Positions 1 to 11,029 of a DNA stretch of 64,000 nt are shown here, one piece after another. The notes beneath the pieces are model-generated. The model saw only the letters and a list, made by a program, of their open reading frames with translations, was not told the DNA's origin and made no database searches. The first letter of the stretch is position 1. Every line of letters starts with the position of its first letter. Source of the stretch: CAVYXK01 sp963772445 (GTDB taxonomy: Bacteria > Pseudomonadota > Alphaproteobacteria > Acetobacterales > Acetobacteraceae); the NCBI GenBank assembly GCA_963772445.1, contig CAVYXK010000019.1:558001-622000 (forward strand), written 5' to 3'. The position numbers and the translations under genes are program-made.

Positions 1-185
1 TGCAGACCTTCGCCACGCTCCGCGACCTGGCCTGGGGCTGCGAGCATTTCGGTCCGCAGATCTTGACCGGCGAGTTCGTCACCGAGCCGCTGCGCTTCGC
101 CGATTTCGAGGTCCACCTGCCGACCGGACCCGGCATCGGAGTTCTCTTGGACGAGGACAAGCTGCGCCACTATGCGCGCCGGTAA
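1..185 (+). CDS. catB: Muconate cycloisomerase, C-terminal end (partial)
   Basis: The last 60 or so codons of a gene that begins before the window. The reading frame starts at base 3 and ends with TAA at 183-185. The tail carries the PTGPGLGV-like motif followed by LDEDKL that closes the muconate lactonizing enzymes of the enolase superfamily, which convert cis,cis-muconate to muconolactone in the catechol branch of the beta-ketoadipate pathway. The next gene encodes muconolactone isomerase, the following step, which strongly supports the call. The catalytic residues lie upstream and cannot be checked. Confidence 0.8.
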   Translation, partial: QTFATLRDLAWGCEHFGPQILTGEFVTEPLRFADFEVHLPTGPGIGVLLDEDKLRHYARR

Positions 186-195
186 GGAGGATACT

Positions 196-480
196 GTGCT
201 GTACCACGTAAGAATGGATGTGCACCCGCCACATGACATCGATACCGCGCGGTTCGACCGGCTGAAAGTCGAGGAGAAGGCCCGCGCCCTTGACCTGCAG
301 CGTCAGGGCAAGTGGGTGCATCTGTGGCGGATTGCCGGTCGGTACTCGAACATCTCCGTCTTCAACGTCGAGAGCCACGACGAACTGCACGACTTGCTCT
401 CGACGCTGCCGCTCTTCCCGTTCATGAAGATCGCTGTGACGCCGCTCGCACGGCACCCTTCAGCCCGCGATCCGGTCTGA
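196..480 (+). CDS. catC: Muconolactone delta-isomerase
   Basis: A 94-residue protein, the usual size for CatC, which isomerises muconolactone to beta-ketoadipate enol-lactone in the cytoplasm. Family landmarks are the start LYHVRMDV, the central WRIAGRYSNISVF, the ESHDELHDLLSTLPLFPF segment and the end VTPLARHPS. The GTG at 196 is chosen because a near-perfect AAGGAGG lies six bases upstream, overlapping the catB stop. An ATG at 172 is in frame but lies inside catB. The 10-base gap to catB implies co-translation in a catBC operon. Confidence 0.92.
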   Translation: MLYHVRMDVHPPHDIDTARFDRLKVEEKARALDLQRQGKWVHLWRIAGRYSNISVFNVESHDELHDLLSTLPLFPFMKIAVTPLARHPSARDPV

Positions 481-499
481 TTCTGCGCGATCATACGCT

Positions 500-1677
500 C
501 TATCGGCTCAGCTCCCGCGTCATAAGATCGATCCCGGCGAGGGTCAGCGGAAACATACGCTCGCCCATGAGCTGGCGCGTGATGGTGGTCGAATTGACGA
601 ACTGCCACGACCGCTCCGGCACCGGATTGAGCCATGCCGCGCGGCGGAAGTGCGAGGTCAGCCGCTCCAGCCACACCCGCCCGGGCTCCTCGTTCCAATG
701 CTCCACGCTGCCGCCGGGCATGGTGATCTCGTACGGGCTCATCGCCGCGTCGCCGACGATGATCAGCCGATAGTCGGAGCCGTACGTGCGTAGCACCTCG
801 AAGGTCGGCGTCACCTCGTCATGGCGTCGGCGGTTGTACTTCCAAAGCCGCTCGTATGGGAAATTGTGGAAATAGAACAACTCCATGTGCCGGAACTCGC
901 TGCGGCAGGCGGAGAACAGCTCTTCCGACAGCCTCACGTGTTCGTCCATCGAGCCGCCTATATCCAGAAGCAGCAGCACCTTCATCGCGTTGTGCCGTTC
1001 CGGCGTCAGCCTCAGATCGAGCACGCCGGCATTGTTGGCGGTCGAGCGGATCGTATCCGGCATGTCCAGCTCGACCGGCGCGCCCTGTCGGGCGAAGCGA
1101 CGCAGCCGGCGCAAGGCAAGTCGGAAATTGCGCGTGCCCAGCTCCACGTCGCCATCCAGATCGCGGAACTCGCGGCGATCCCACACCTTCACCGCCCTGT
1201 GGTGACGCGATTCCTGCTGGCCGATGCGCACGCCTTCGGGGTTGTAGCCCCAGGCGCCGAACGGCGAGGTGCCCGCCGTTCCGATCCATTTCGAACCACC
1301 CAGGTGGCGGGATGTCTGTTCGGCGAGTAGTTCGCGCAGCCGTTGCAGCAGCGCCTCGAAGCCGCCTAGCGCCTGCACCTCCGCCATCTCCTCGGCGCTC
1401 AGCAGCTTCTCCGCCAGCTTGCGAAGCCATTCGTCCGGCAGTTCGCGCGGGGTCATTCCCTCGGCGGTTTCCAGCCCTTTGAAGCACATCCCGAAGACAC
1501 GATCGAAGCGGTCGAGATGGCGTTCGTCCTTCACCAGGCTGGCGCGGCTCAGATAGTAGAAGTCCTCGACGCTATATTCGGCGAGCCCGGCTTTCATCGC
1601 CCCGACCAGCGTCAGGTACTCGGTGATGGAAACCGGGAGTCCCGCCTGTTTGAGCGACAGCAGGAAGGTCGCGAACA

Positions 1678-1678
<1 letters not shown>
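500..1678 (-). CDS. VWA domain protein, CoxE-like
   Basis: A 392-residue protein of the family usually encoded beside MoxR ATPases. The N-terminal half (FATFLLSLKQAGLPVSITEYLTL) is the conserved CoxE-like region. The C-terminal half has a von Willebrand A fold with a MIDAS motif DIGGSMDEH (DxGxS), expected to bind a divalent cation. The start overlaps the moxR stop (TGATG). Partners of this type work with MoxR AAA+ ATPases as chaperones or metal-insertion factors; the client here is unknown. It converges on catC with a 19-base gap. Confidence 0.85.
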
Positions 1679-2532
<854 letters not shown>

Positions 2533-2536
<4 letters not shown>

Positions 2537-3931
2537 CCGCCGACCTTTTCCTCGGAATTGACCCCGAGCTGCTTCAGCTTGCGATGCAACGCGCTGCGCT
2601 CCATCCCAACGAACTGCGCGGTGCGGCTGATATTTCCGCCAAAGCGCAGCAGTTGCGCATGCAAATATTGTGTCTCGAACAGGTCGCGGGCATCGCGCAG
2701 CGGCAGCGCCATGATATCGGCGGCCGGATCGATGGTCAGCAGCGCCGGTGCATTGGCGCCGATTTCGGGCGGCAGCATGTCCGGTCGGATCGGGTCGGCC
2801 TGCCCACCGGGAGCCATGATCAGCAGCCAATCGACCACATTGCGAAGCTGCCGTACGTTGCCCGGCCAGTCATAAGCCTGCAACGCGGTCATCGCGTCGG
2901 CGGACAGCTCGCGCGCCGACATGCCGGAGGTCTCGGCTGAGCGACCCATCAGGGTACTGCGCCAGCAACGGGATGTCCTCCCGCCGGTCCCTGAGCGACG
3001 GCAGTTTCAGTGGAACGACAGCAAGTCGGTAATACAGGTCCTCGCGGAACCGCCCGGCCGCGATTTCGCTTTGCAGGTCCCTGTTGGTGGTCGCCAGCAC
3101 GCGCACGTCCACCTTCACCCGATGCGAGCCACCCAGTCGCACGAATGCCTGGTCCTGCAACACACGCACGATCTTGCCCTGGGTCTCCAGCGGCATGTCG
3201 GAGACCTCATCGAGCAGCAGCGTCCCGCCATGCGCGCGCTCCAACACGCCCGATCGGCGCGGATGCGCCGCCGGGTCGCTGCCGGCTTCAATCCCGAACA
3301 ACTCTTCCTCGAAGCGACCCGGGGCAAGGGTGGCGCAATTCAGTACCACGAAGGGGCCGCCCGCGCGGCGGGAGCGGGCATGAATCATGCGCGCCGCCAC
3401 CTCCTTGCCGGAGCCCGCCGGACCCTGGATCAGCACGCGCGAGCCGGTGGGCGCCACCCGTTCGATCTGGGCGCGCACCGAGGTGATGGCCGCGCTGGTC
3501 CCGGTTAGCGACGTCTCCGGTCCGGCACGCAACCGCAGTTCGGCATTTTCTTGCGCCAGCGCCGCAGCCTCCAGCGCGCGGCGAATCACCAGCAGCAGCC
3601 GATCCGACTCGAATGGCTTCTCGATGAAATCATAGGCGCCGCGCTGGATAGCCTGCACCGCCATCTCGATCGTGCCGTGGCCGGAGATGATTACCACGGG
3701 GACCTGCGGTTCTTCGCGATGGAAGGCGGCCATGATCCCGAGCCCGTCCATTCGCGATCCTTGCAGCCAAACATCCAGGAGGGCGAGCGCCGGCCGGCGG
3801 GCGCGGAACGCCGCCAGCGCCTGATCGGAATCGGCAGCCTGGGCAGTCTCGTAACCCTCGTCGCGCAGCACGCCGTCGATCAGCAGGCGGATATCCGGTT
3901 CGTCATCGACGATCAGAATTTCATGCGGCAT
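2533..3931 (-). CDS. ntrX: Nitrogen assimilation response regulator NtrX (frameshift near 2953)
   Basis: Response regulator with receiver domain (phospho-acceptor D53 in LLDVWL), AAA+ domain (Walker A GPAGSGKE) and C-terminal Fis-type HTH (NISRTAQFVGMERSALHRKLKQLG). The GAFTGA loop used to contact sigma-54 is not visible between EEELFG and the following RSGVLERAHGGTLLLDE, so it may not be a classical sigma-54 activator. One extra base in a CCC run (2952-2954) breaks the frame at LLAQY; removing it gives YLMGRSAE and a continuous protein. The start overlaps ntrY by 11 bases and the stop overlaps moxR by four. Confidence 0.9.
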
Positions 3932-6141
3932 CGGCCATCCTCGCCGGCAGGACGAGCGTCGCGACGGCGCCCGGGCCGTCTGCCCGGTCGTCGAGCACGA
4001 GCCGCCCGCCGTGGTCCTCCATGATCTTCTTTACGATCGCCAGCCCGAGTCCGGTGCCTTTCGGTTTGTGCGTGATGTAAGGTTCCGCCAACCGGGCCCG
4101 ATCCTTCTCCGGCAAGCCGACACCATCGTCTGTCACCGTGATATGCACCTCGCCGGCGATGTCGCGCACAGCAAGCTCGATCCTGCCGGCGGTTTCCCGC
4201 ATCGCCACCGCGTCGGCGGCGTTCTGCAGCAGATTGGTCAGTGCCTGGCGCAGCATGCGCCGGTCGCAGGCGGTCACCGGGCCCCGGTCGGGGATATCGC
4301 TCCGCCAATCGATCTGCGGCCGTGCGGCTTTCTGCAGAACCAGCACCTCGCGGGCGATGCGGCCCACATCCTCCGACTTGATCACCGGCTGCGGCATGCG
4401 GGCGAAAGCAGAGAATTCATCGACCATGCGGCCGATATCACTGACATGGCGCACGATGGTCTCGGCGCATTGGGCAAAGGTATCGGGGTCAGAGGTAATC
4501 TCGCGGCCGAACCGGCGCTTCAGCCGCTCGGCGGCGAGCTGGATCGGGGTCAGGGGGTTCTTGATCTCGTGCGCGATGCGGCGTGCCACGTCGGCCCAGG
4601 CGGCCTTGCGCTGCGCGGCCTGCAATTCGGTGATGTCGTCGAAAGTCACGACGAAGCCGGCGGCACGCTCGCCCGAAAGCTCGGCGCCGATGCGGGCGAG
4701 CAGCGTGCGGCGGTGGGCCGGTGGACCAATCTGCACCTCCGCCATGTGGGCGCGACGCGGATCGATACGTGCCTCGGCAATAAGACCGGCGAATTCCGGC
4801 ACCACGGCCGCCAACTCCTGGCCGATCGCCGCGAGAAGATCGGTTCCCAGCAACTCGTCCGCGGCGCGATTTGGCAGTTCGATCCGGCCCTTCGAGTCGA
4901 GGCCGATGACTCCGGCCGAGACGCCGGCAAGCACTGTCTCGGTGAAGCGCCGGCGCTCGTCGATCTGCCGGTAAGCGTCCATCAACTCGCCGCGCTGGGC
5001 GGCCAGTTGTCCGGTCATCCGATTGAACGCCCGAGACAGCCCGGCGATCTCATCCTCGGTTGTGCTCTCCGGCACGCGGACGCTCAGATCGCCGCTACGC
5101 ACCCGCTCGGCGGCATGGATCAGCCGTCCGATCGGTCGGGCGATCTGGTTGGCCATCAACAAGCCGATCAGCACCGCCGCTGACAGAACAAGCAGAGCCA
5201 CCAGGGCGAAGATCCAGGCGAAGGCGACCTGCAGCCAGGAGCGGCTTGCATCCAGGCGTTTGTATTCATCAACTGCCCGCTCAGTGCGGTGCATGTAATT
5301 CAGGATTTCCGGATCGACCGGACGCCCAATCACGAGCAGCAGCGGCGGGATCGAATTGAGTTGCACGACGGCACGCACTCTTGTGCCGTCCGCGGAATTC
5401 AGTACCGACGACCTCGCCGGTACGTGCCTGTTCGTTGGCCCAGGCCGGCGGCGGCTCGACGCCGAGGCCGCCCAAAAGGCCCGCCGATGCCAGCACTTGG
5501 CCGGTTACCGGCTCGTAGATCACTGCTTCTGTCAGTCCCCGCAACGTGGTTTGGGTGGCCAGGACTTCGGCGAAGGAGTTGGGATCGCCGGCCAGCGCCG
5601 CGCCGGCGCGGGTCAGGTCGTTGGCCATCTCCAGCGCGACGGCGCGGATGTTGTTGCGATGCTCCTCGAGATAGCCGCGGGAGACTTGTAACGATTCGGT
5701 CACCGCCGTGCGGACCGGATCGTTGAACCAAGCCTGAATGCCGAAATGGAAGAACGCGACGGCGAACCCGGCAACGGCGATGCTTGGTGCCACCGCGACG
5801 CCAGCATACAGCAGCACCAGTCGGACATGCAGCCGCGATCCGGCCGAGCCGCGGCGCCGCTCCGCCCAAACTCGGGTGATCCGTCCTGCCAGAACGGCTC
5901 CCAGCAGCAGCAGGACAGAGAGATTGGCCAACACGAGCGCGACGCCAGCCCCGGGCGCGACGCCATATGGCGTGCCGCGCGCCAGCGTCACGAAGGTGGC
6001 TATGCCGACCGCGAGGGCCAGCGCCACCATGACGATGGTGGCTACCCTGCCCAGCAGCACGTCGCCCAGGCGACTTATCCACGGTCGCACCGGCGGTTCC
6101 GGCGCAGGCACGAGTTTGTGGAGCTGAGGCTCGGCGTTCAC
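3921..6141 (-). CDS. ntrY: Nitrogen regulation sensor kinase NtrY (frameshift near 5406)
   Basis: Membrane histidine kinase partner of NtrX. The N-terminal part has several hydrophobic segments (VATIVMVALALAVGIATFV, LVLANLSVLLLLGAVLA, LVLLYAGVAVAPSIAVAG), then a periplasmic sensor region, another TM segment, HAMP, PAS, the H-box ARRIAHEIKNPLTPIQLAAE and a HATPase domain (DDGVGLP, GTGLGLAI). A GTG at 6139-6141 is the likely start because a purine-rich GGAGGCGGAGG precedes it. One extra G near 5405-5407 separates the sensor from the kinase half; removing it gives EVVVLNSADGTRVRAVVQL. The gene is about 740 codons when repaired, as expected. Confidence 0.9.
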
Positions 6142-6243
6142 GGGCTCGCCTCCGCCTCCCCTTGCGGGAAGGGGTTGGCGGGAGGGAGAGCTCCGTGCGG
6201 ACGGATGGGGTTGCGGCTTATTTCCGGGGCCCCCTCCCCCCGG

Positions 6244-6266
6244 CCCCCTCCCGCAAGGGGAGGGGG
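6244..6266. repeat. REP-like C/G-rich palindrome
   Basis: A nine-base-pair perfect stem CCCCCTCCC / GGGAGGGGG closes a GCAAG loop in the 148-base gap between ntrC and ntrY. A weaker related palindrome lies at 6157-6190. The same element appears at 33481-33514 and, split by insertion sequences, at 26424-26440/28032-28050 and 33720-33735/35294-35311. As RNA it could attenuate transcription between ntrC and ntrY; as DNA it is a target of the IS4-family element in this window. Confidence 0.75.
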
Positions 6267-6289
6267 AGTTCGTCGGCCACCCAGGACCA

Positions 6290-7735
6290 TCACATGATCC
6301 CCCGTACGACGGGGATATCGAGGTCGCGGATCTTTTTCCGCAGCGTGTTGCGGTTGAGGCCGAGCATCGCGGCGGCCTTGATCTGGTTGCCCCGCGTGGA
6401 GGCAAGAGTCAGGCGGATCAGCGGCCGTTCCACTTCGGCGATGACACGGGCATACACGTCCGAAGGGGCTAAGCCGCCGTCATGAGCTGCCAGGAATTGC
6501 TTGATGTGCCGCTCCACGGCGCGGGCCAATGGCTCCGGACCAGCCGGCGTGGCTGGTTCGGCGGCCGGCGCGGCCTCCGCCAGCTCTGCTTCCACCGCCT
6601 CGGCCGAAATCGTGTCTGCCGGGCAGAGTGCCGCGAGCCGGCGCATCAGATTCTCCAGCTCGCGCACATTCCCGGGCCAGGAATGTCGTTTCAGCCGCTC
6701 GACCGCGGCGGGGTCGAGCAGCTTTGCCGGCAGCCCATCTTCTCGCGCACGCTCCAGCACGTGGTGCGCCAGCGGGCCGATGTCCTCGGTGCGCTCGCGC
6801 AGCGGCGGGATGCGGATCGGCACCACGTTGAGCCGATAGAACAAATCCTCGCGGAACAGGCCGTTGCGAATCGACGCTCGTAGGTCCCGATGGGTGGCTG
6901 CGACTATGCGCACGTTCGCCTTGATCGGCTGACGCCCGCCGACCGAGGTGAACTCGCCTTCCTGCAACACGCGTAGAAGCCGGGTCTGCGCCTCGGGCGG
7001 CATGTCGCCGATCTCGTCGAGGAACAGCGTACCGCCATTGGCCTGCTCGAAGCGGCCCTGCGTGCGCGCCAGCGCACCGGTGAACGCGCCGCGTTCGTGG
7101 CCGAACAGCTCGCTCTCGATCAGCTCGCGCGGGATCGCCGCCATGTTGATCGCGACGAACGGCCCGCTGCGCCGCTTGCCGTAGTCGTGCAGAGCGCGCG
7201 CCACCAGCTCCTTGCCAGTGCCCGATTCGCCGCTGATCATCACCGTCAGGTCGGCGGTGGTGAGCCGCGCGATCGTGCGATAGATCTCCTGCATCGCCGG
7301 GCTTCGGCCGATCAGCTTCAACTGCTCGTCGGCGTCACGAGGTTCGGCAGACGGCGGCGGCGCATCGGCGGGGGCGGCCAGTGCACGGCCGACGACCGTC
7401 AGCAACTCGTTGAGGTCGAACGGCTTGGGCAGGTACTCGAAGGCGCCGCGTTGGGCCGCCTTCACCGCTGTCATCAGTGTTGATTGCGCGCTCATCACCA
7501 CCACCCGGAGGTCCGGGCGGACGCGACGGATGCGCGGGACAAGGTCGAGCCCGTTCTCGTCCGGCATCACCACGTCGGTGATCACAAGATCGCCTTCGCC
7601 GTCCTCGACCCAGCGCCACAGTGTCGCGGCATTGCCGGTGCTGCGGACCTGATAGCCCGATCGGCCCAGCGCCTGGGTCAACACGGTGCGGATGGAACGG
7701 TCATCGTCGGCCACGAGCACGGTGGGAAGCGTCAT
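6290..7735 (-). CDS. ntrC: Nitrogen regulator NtrC (NRI)
   Basis: Sigma-54-dependent response regulator of 481 residues. The receiver domain carries D54 in VITDVVMP. The AAA+ domain has GESGTGKE and the sigma-54-contact loop ERGAFTGAL. The C-terminal Fis-type HTH reads NQIKAAAMLGLNRNTLRKKI. The ATG at 7735 is preferred over an in-frame upstream ATG because GAGGAG lies just upstream and it follows the ntrB stop by 10 bases. It activates nitrogen-assimilation promoters when phosphorylated by NtrB. Confidence 0.95.
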   Translation of the reverse strand: MTLPTVLVADDDRSIRTVLTQALGRSGYQVRSTGNAATLWRWVEDGEGDLVITDVVMPDENGLDLVPRIRRVRPDLRVVVMSAQSTLMTAVKAAQRGAFEYLPKPFDLNELLTVVGRALAAPADAPPPSAEPRDADEQLKLIGRSPAMQEIYRTIARLTTADLTVMISGESGTGKELVARALHDYGKRRSGPFVAINMAAIPRELIESELFGHERGAFTGALARTQGRFEQANGGTLFLDEIGDMPPEAQTRLLRVLQEGEFTSVGGRQPIKANVRIVAATHRDLRASIRNGLFREDLFYRLNVVPIRIPPLRERTEDIGPLAHHVLERAREDGLPAKLLDPAAVERLKRHSWPGNVRELENLMRRLAALCPADTISAEAVEAELAEAAPAAEPATPAGPEPLARAVERHIKQFLAAHDGGLAPSDVYARVIAEVERPLIRLTLASTRGNQIKAAAMLGLNRNTLRKKIRDLDIPVVRGIM

Positions 7736-7745
7736 TTGGGGCTCC

Positions 7746-8885
7746 TCAGCACGCGGAATCGTCATCACCGAAGACAGGCAGGTGCAGGCGGAATTCGGTG
7801 CGACCGGGCCGGCTGTCGACCTCGATCAGCCCGCCATGGTCGCCGACGATCTTGGCAACCAGCGCAAGCCCCAGGCCGCTGCCGGAATGTTTCGAGCTGA
7901 CGAACGGCTCGAAGAGATGGGGGCGGATGTCCTCGGGGATGCCCGGCCCGTTGTCGCGCACAGTCACGAGCAGCGGGAGGTCGAGCCGGCGCGACGAGCC
8001 GGGCACAGCGATGCGCACCCCGTGTTGGTAGCCGGTGGTGAGCATAATTTCGGGGTTCGTTTGTCCGCTGATGGCTTCGGCGGCGTTCTTGACCAAGTTT
8101 AGCACCACCTGGACGAGCTGGTCGCGGTTGCCCCAGGCCGGCGGCAGCGAGGGATCGTAGAACTCCTGGAAATGCACCGCCGCCGCGAAGCCGGTCTCGG
8201 CAAGCTTGCGCACGTGCTCCAGCACGCGATGGATGTTCACAGCACTGCGCGCCAGCGGTTTCTCGCCGAAACTCTCCATTCGATCGACCAGCGCGCGAAT
8301 GCGGTCCGCCTCGTCGCGGATCAGCACGGTAAGCTCGCGATCCTCCGGGCTGACATTGGTTTCCAGAAGTTGCGCCGCGCCGCGAATGCCGGAGAGCGGA
8401 TTCTTCACTTCGTGCGCAAGCATCGCCGCCATGCCGGTGACGCTCCGGGCGGCGCTGCGGAATGCGAGCTGCCGATCCAGCGCGCGTGCTGTTGATGCGT
8501 CCTGTAGGACCAGCAGCACGGCACCCGGCTCCTCGGGCAGCGACGAGCCCTGCACGGTGATCCCCTGCTTGCGGATGCGCGGGCTTTCCAGCGTCATTTC
8601 GTGATCGGCGATACTGGCCTCGGTCTCGCGCACCTGCCGGATCAGGAGGAACAGCGGGTTGTCGGCCGGAATCAGATCGCCGAGCGTCAGTTGCGCGAGC
8701 TGAGCCATGGAGATGCCCAGGAACTGCTCGGCCTCCTGGTTGGCATAGCGGAACCGGTCGTCCGGATCGAGCAGCACCACCGGGACCGGTAGCGCGCTCA
8801 GGATGTGTGCCGGGTCGGGCTGGCGCTGCCGGTCCCTGCTCCGGCCGATGGCAGCGAGGAGCCGGTTTGCTGTGCTGCCGCTCAT
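7746..8885 (-). CDS. ntrB: Nitrogen sensor kinase/phosphatase NtrB (NRII)
   Basis: A cytosolic 379-residue kinase with an N-terminal PAS domain (residues about 25-130), H-box LAHEVKNPLSG with H158, N-box LNLVKNAAEAI, and G-boxes DNGPGIP and GSGLGLALV. No membrane segment is present, as expected for NtrB. The start overlaps the dusB stop by four bases and ntrC follows after 10 bases. PII protein normally controls its switch between kinase and phosphatase; no PII gene is visible here. Confidence 0.95.
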   Translation of the reverse strand: MSGSTANRLLAAIGRSRDRQRQPDPAHILSALPVPVVLLDPDDRFRYANQEAEQFLGISMAQLAQLTLGDLIPADNPLFLLIRQVRETEASIADHEMTLESPRIRKQGITVQGSSLPEEPGAVLLVLQDASTARALDRQLAFRSAARSVTGMAAMLAHEVKNPLSGIRGAAQLLETNVSPEDRELTVLIRDEADRIRALVDRMESFGEKPLARSAVNIHRVLEHVRKLAETGFAAAVHFQEFYDPSLPPAWGNRDQLVQVVLNLVKNAAEAISGQTNPEIMLTTGYQHGVRIAVPGSSRRLDLPLLVTVRDNGPGIPEDIRPHLFEPFVSSKHSGSGLGLALVAKIVGDHGGLIEVDSRPGRTEFRLHLPVFGDDDSAC

Positions 8886-9949
8886 GCCGCTTCGGCCAGT
8901 TCCGGCTCGTCGCGGCGCGGCGGCATGCGGCTGACCCCGGCCTCGATCAACCGGTCGTAGAAGCCGTGGATGAGCCGTATCACCGCGCTGGCATCGGGCA
9001 GGCGGGTGACGGTGGCGCGGAACTCGGCCGATCCCGGCAGGCCGCGCGAGTACCAGGACACGTGCTTGCGGGCCAGCCGCAACCCGGCGTCGATCCCGAA
9101 ATGGCTGAGCATTGCCGCGTAATGGCCGAGCACCAGGAGCTTCTGCTGTTCTAGTGAGGGCTCGGGTTCACGCCGGCCAGTGCGCAGGAAGCGCGCGATC
9201 ATCGCCGGGAACCAGGGCCGGCCGTAGCAGCCGCGCCCGATCATCACGCCGTCCGCGCCTGAAAGCGCAAGCGCCTCGGCGGCATCGTCTTCCGTCAGGA
9301 TGTCGCCGTTGACGATAACCGGGATGCGCACCGCTTGTTTCACCCGGGCGATGAACGCCCAGTCGGCGCGGCCGGTATAGAACTGCTGGCGGGTGCGCCC
9401 ATGCACCGTAACCATGCGGATGCCGACATCTTCGGCGATGCGGGCAAGGCGCGGAGCGTTCAGGCTGGAATGGTCCCAGCCCATGCGCATCTTCAGCGTA
9501 ACCGGCACCGGCACCGCCTTCACTGTCGCTTCAAGGATGGCGGCGGCGGCCAATTCGTCGCGCATCAGCGCCGAGCCAGCCGCCTGGCCGACCGCCACTT
9601 TCTTCACCGGACAGCCGAAATTAATGTCGATCAGGTCGGCGCCCCGATCCACCGCGAGCCGCGCCGCCTCTGCCATCGCCACCGGCTCGCAGCCGGCGAG
9701 TTGCACCGCGGAGAGACCGCCGGCACCATCGACCTCGGCCATACGCAGCGTAGCGCGGTTCTCCCGGATCATCGCCCAGGAGGCGATCATCTCGGAGACC
9801 ACCATGCCGGCGCCCTGTTGCTTGGCGAGCCGGCGGAACGGCAGATCGGTGACACCGGACATGGGCGCCAGGATCACTGGCACGTGGATGCGGATACCCG
9901 GACCGATCTCGATCGGGGGGATTGTGTTGGCGGAACGACAGTTGCCCAT
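8882..9949 (-). CDS. dusB: tRNA-dihydrouridine synthase DusB (NifR3)
   Basis: FMN-dependent enzyme of 355 residues that reduces uridine in the tRNA D-loop. Landmarks are APMSGVTDLPFRRL near the N-terminus, the active-site segment DINFGCPVKKV, KMRMGW, HGRTRQQFY and the flavin-phosphate site GADGVMIGRG. It is the first gene of the nifR3-ntrBCYX operon typical of alphaproteobacteria and overlaps ntrB by ATGA. The reading frame is intact. Confidence 0.95.
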   Translation of the reverse strand: MGNCRSANTIPPIEIGPGIRIHVPVILAPMSGVTDLPFRRLAKQQGAGMVVSEMIASWAMIRENRATLRMAEVDGAGGLSAVQLAGCEPVAMAEAARLAVDRGADLIDINFGCPVKKVAVGQAAGSALMRDELAAAAILEATVKAVPVPVTLKMRMGWDHSSLNAPRLARIAEDVGIRMVTVHGRTRQQFYTGRADWAFIARVKQAVRIPVIVNGDILTEDDAAEALALSGADGVMIGRGCYGRPWFPAMIARFLRTGRREPEPSLEQQKLLVLGHYAAMLSHFGIDAGLRLARKHVSWYSRGLPGSAEFRATVTRLPDASAVIRLIHGFYDRLIEAGVSRMPPRRDEPELAEAA

Positions 9950-10267
9950 GATTTGGGCAGATTAGAGCCACAGCACGCCGGGTGCAACGGAATGCTGCCT
10001 GGTCAAAGCGCTGCCCTGGCGCGCCGCGCAATTTCCACCTGTCCCGCTTGCGGGAGAGGTTGGTTCGCGAAAGCGAACCGGGTGGGCGCCTCGCCCGCCA
10101 CGCTACGGCTAGCTTCGCCACAGCGGGATAGCTTCGTGACCCGGTGGTGGCGCAGGCATGTCGCTACTTGCCAATTCTGCCTGACTCGTTAACCATTCCG
10201 CTCGGCAGAGCGGGTCGGCTGCAAAGCCGGCTCTGGCTCCAATCCAAATAATGGGGGTAAGGAACCT
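9950..10267. other. Divergent intergenic region with hairpins
   Basis: About 320 bases between dusB and the first OmpA-like lipoprotein gene, expected to hold both promoters. Two hairpins are visible: CCCGCTTGCGGG near 10041-10053 and GGTTCGC-GAAA-GCGAACC near 10061-10080. They resemble small dispersed palindromes rather than terminators because no T-run follows. I see no gene here. Confidence 0.5.
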
Positions 10268-10834
10268 ATGACCAATTCAGGCACAAGCGGCCTCATCGTC
10301 ACGTCGCTGGTGTCCACCACGCTTCTGACAGGGTGCGTTGTCTGGAAGAGCGATTACGATGCGCTTCAGGCGCAGAACCAGCAGCTTCAGCAACAGGTTG
10401 CGTCGCAGCAGGCGGAGATAACCGCTGACAAGGCGCAGATCAACCGATTGCAGGGGGCCATTCAGTACACGGTAAACAGCGATTTGTTGTTTGCGCCGGG
10501 AAGTTGGAACATGAGCGCCCGAGGGCAGCAGATCATCGCCGGGTTCGCGTCGAAGCTGGCACCGACGCAGCAGAACAAGCTTCTGGTGCGTGGCTACACC
10601 GATAACACGCCAATCGGTCCGGAGCTTCAGCGGCAGGGCGTCACGTCGAACCAGGAACTGTCGCAGAAGCGCGCCGATGCTGTGATGCAGTTTCTGATCT
10701 CGCAGGGCGTCAAACCGGATCTCGTCGAGGCGAAGGGCTTCGGCGACGCCGATCCAGTTGCCTCGAACGCCACGCCGCAAGGCCGGGCGAAAAATCGGCG
10801 TGTCGTATTAGCGCTCGAGAGTTCGCCCAGTTAG
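10268..10834 (+). CDS. OmpA-like peptidoglycan-binding lipoprotein, copy 1
   Basis: A 188-residue protein with a lipobox (LLTGC) near residue 23, then a short coiled coil rich in Q (LQAQNQQLQQQVASQQAEI) and a C-terminal OmpA/MotB domain. The peptidoglycan-binding signature is recognisable as GYTDNTPIGPEL, SQKRADAVMQFLISQGV and GRAKNRRVVL. It is predicted to be anchored in the outer membrane and to hold the cell wall non-covalently. AAGGA precedes the ATG. Two close relatives occur at 13084 and 43192, so this is a local family. Confidence 0.85.
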   Translation: MTNSGTSGLIVTSLVSTTLLTGCVVWKSDYDALQAQNQQLQQQVASQQAEITADKAQINRLQGAIQYTVNSDLLFAPGSWNMSARGQQIIAGFASKLAPTQQNKLLVRGYTDNTPIGPELQRQGVTSNQELSQKRADAVMQFLISQGVKPDLVEAKGFGDADPVASNATPQGRAKNRRVVLALESSPS

Positions 10835-11029
10835 GCCGCAGACGCTTCCACGAGAAATATCGGGTCAGTGCCCTGGCTAGGCGCTTGCCCGACCTTCCAA
10901 CCCGCTTGCGCGCCGGCCTATTTCGGGATTTGCATAGCGAAACCGTGTGGGGCGAGTAATCACCGATGCGATTCTGAGAAACCACGGCGTCCCCATAGGG
11001 ACCCCGATCATATCGATGGAGGTTGGAAC